64,000 nucleotides of DNA from Algoriphagus pacificus (GTDB taxonomy: Bacteria > Bacteroidota > Bacteroidia > Cytophagales > Cyclobacteriaceae): contig NZ_JAFKCU010000003.1 in NCBI RefSeq assembly GCF_017254845.1, positions 496,001-560,000 of the forward strand, in the 5' to 3' direction. Made by a program: the position numbers and the translations under genes. The notes beneath the pieces are model-generated. The model was not told where the DNA came from, searched no databases, and was given only the letters and a program-made list of their open reading frames with translations. Below, in pieces: positions 63,904-64,000 of the stretch (positions are counted from its first letter, which is position 1; each line of letters starts with the position of its first letter).

Positions 63904-64000
63904 ATGAAAAAATACCTAGTGAGTTTCCTTCTTTTGACGGTGTTGGTTAGCTGCGGAAGGTTTAGCAATAAAGATGAAAAGCAGGAGAATGAAGAAAGAA
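63904..64000 (+). CDS. Lipoprotein, start only (3' end outside window)
   Basis: The ATG at 63904 opens a frame that runs off the window: a lipoprotein signal (MKKYLVSFLLLTVLVSC, Cys 17) and then a Lys/Glu-rich linker (NKDEKQENEER). A substrate-binding protein of an ABC transporter is a reasonable guess after a siderophore-type receptor, but too little is seen to name it. Confidence 0.75.
   Translation, partial: MKKYLVSFLLLTVLVSCGRFSNKDEKQENEER

Overview
The window looks like chromosomal DNA of an aerobic, AT-rich member of the Bacteroidota, most likely a Cytophagales/Cyclobacteriaceae (Algoriphagus-like) bacterium. The grounds are the gliding gene gldC, an arginine operon with an N-acyl-ornithine carbamoyltransferase, TonB receptors with carboxypeptidase-like N-domains, Cys lipoproteins, several TAnnTTTG promoter elements, and family content such as DUF4920, DUF983, DUF3098, DUF6134 and TIGR04282/04283. 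The genus is inferred, because no rRNA is present.

Layout. 1-6040: end of a peptidoglycan muramidase, a DinB-like protein, a SerB-SerA fusion, small envelope proteins and a BCCT transporter. 6246-11678: TetR regulator, an ABC protein with a degenerate ATPase, HlyD and TolC, plus a DUF1330 protein. 12518-15864: altronate dehydratase, KDG kinase and KDPG aldolase, a hexuronate route to pyruvate and glyceraldehyde-3-phosphate. 15899-20809: 1-Cys peroxiredoxin, a TIGR04282/DUF6134/TIGR04283/VOC operon, and GAPDH. 21001-21198: two identical tRNA-Glu genes. 21398-29458: a large beta-propeller/HEAT/cytochrome c lipoprotein, then a TonB receptor with an SGNH-like lipoprotein that has lost its nucleophile. 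29784-35776: a long minus-strand operon, pdeM-ftsX-DUF3098-uppP-truB-ribF-scoA-scoB-gldC. 36327-39048: metY-metX behind a SAM-I riboswitch with its own promoter. 39088-41270: SulP transporter and beta-carbonic anhydrase, translationally overlapped. 41372-49953: a complete arginine operon (GNAT-argG-argC-argD-argF'-argB-argE-argH) preceded by a promoter and a possible arginine-rich leader peptide. 50056-60498: secreted PLP enzyme, a 51-residue zinc-ribbon membrane protein, a DsbA-like protein, beta-propeller proteins, MpaB, DUF2752/TM2, a bacterial Vms1/ANKZF1-type (VLRF1) release-factor homologue, HEAT protein and HrpB helicase. 60819-64000: a TonB receptor locus continuing past the end.

Most of the window is housekeeping metabolism in well-packed operons. 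I see no phage, insertion sequence, CRISPR array or obvious defence island. The points most worth following are the VLRF1 protein (putative ribosome-rescue peptidyl-tRNA hydrolase), the ABC exporter whose ATPase keeps only Walker A, the arginine leader, the SGNH-like lipoprotein without its serine, and the arsenosugar-named glycosyltransferase operon that has no arsenic genes beside it.
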